NCBI GenBank assembly: GCA_964487655.1
Contig: CAZASB010000338.1
Location: forward strand, 1-5,343
Direction: 5' to 3'
Source: PWXP01 sp964487655
GTDB taxonomy: Bacteria > Planctomycetota > Planctomycetia > Pirellulales > Thermoguttaceae
Length of the DNA stretch: 5,343 bases
Numbering within the stretch: position 1 is the stretch's first letter; each line of letters begins with the position of its first letter. Of the stretch, positions 5,292-5,343 are shown in pieces. Under the pieces are notes generated by a model, which was not told where the DNA came from, did not search any database, and saw only the letters and a program-made list of their open reading frames with translations. The translations under genes and the position numbers were made by a program.

Positions 5292-5343
5292 GGCTCTTCC
5301 GTTTCTGGGTGCAAGTCCGTGGTGAAAAGACGTAGGGTGGATG
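5292..5343. mobile_element. Palindromic element copy 3, truncated by the window end
   Basis: These 52 bases, starting GGCTCTTCCGTTTCTGGGTG, are the exact reverse complement of 144-195, the right half of copy 1. The match ends only because the window ends, within the inner GTGGATG stem, so a full second copy of the 121-bp form probably continues outside. It starts 5 bases after the TAA of the peptidase-like gene. The hairpin could serve as the transcript end of the three-gene cluster, for which no ordinary terminator is seen. Confidence 0.85.

Overview
The window most likely comes from a planctomycete. It is GC-rich, and the minus-strand gene carries the N-terminal LEDRRMLS motif and a C-terminal DLLTVVMHE segment, both of which I associate with exported or surface proteins of the Pirellulales and relatives. 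The genus cannot be named from this sequence.

Layout: (1) 1-66 is an end region with no clear gene. (2) 75-195 is a small palindromic insertion with 21-bp perfect terminal arms and an 8-bp target duplication. It sits just past the stop codon of a minus-strand gene. (3) 207-1268 (-) encodes a 353-aa planctomycete-type exported protein with a matrixin-like C-terminus whose zinc motif is damaged. (4) 1269-1864 is a divergent intergenic region. It is broken by a 100-N assembly gap (1496-1595) and holds a second, 56-bp element with the same ends (1640-1695). (5) 1865-5287 (+) is a compact three-gene cluster: a hybrid histidine kinase with receiver and HPt-like domains, a protein made of two tandem receiver domains, and a membrane protein of the type IV prepilin peptidase (A24) family. 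(6) A third copy of the small element starts 5 bases after the last stop codon and runs off the window. Its 52 visible bases are the exact reverse complement of the right half of the first element.

The plus-strand genes are probably co-transcribed. Kinase and receiver protein overlap by 4 bases (GTGA), and the peptidase-like gene follows after 19 bases. The likely signal route is kinase His51 to its own receiver (Asp360) and/or to the two aspartates (55, 216) of the tandem receiver protein. The C-terminal HPt-like domain of the kinase has Gln480 where the phosphorylated His should be, so it should not relay phosphate.

A recurring theme is intact folds with missing key residues: the HPt-like domain (His to Gln), the peptidase (catalytic Asp positions read as Glu and Val) and the minus-strand protein (HExxH read as HESSP). 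The other notable signal is the family of small mobile palindromes. Their ends resemble those of ISL3-family insertion sequences, and all three copies lie between genes, two of them at stop codons. I see no RNA gene, CRISPR array or transposase in the window.
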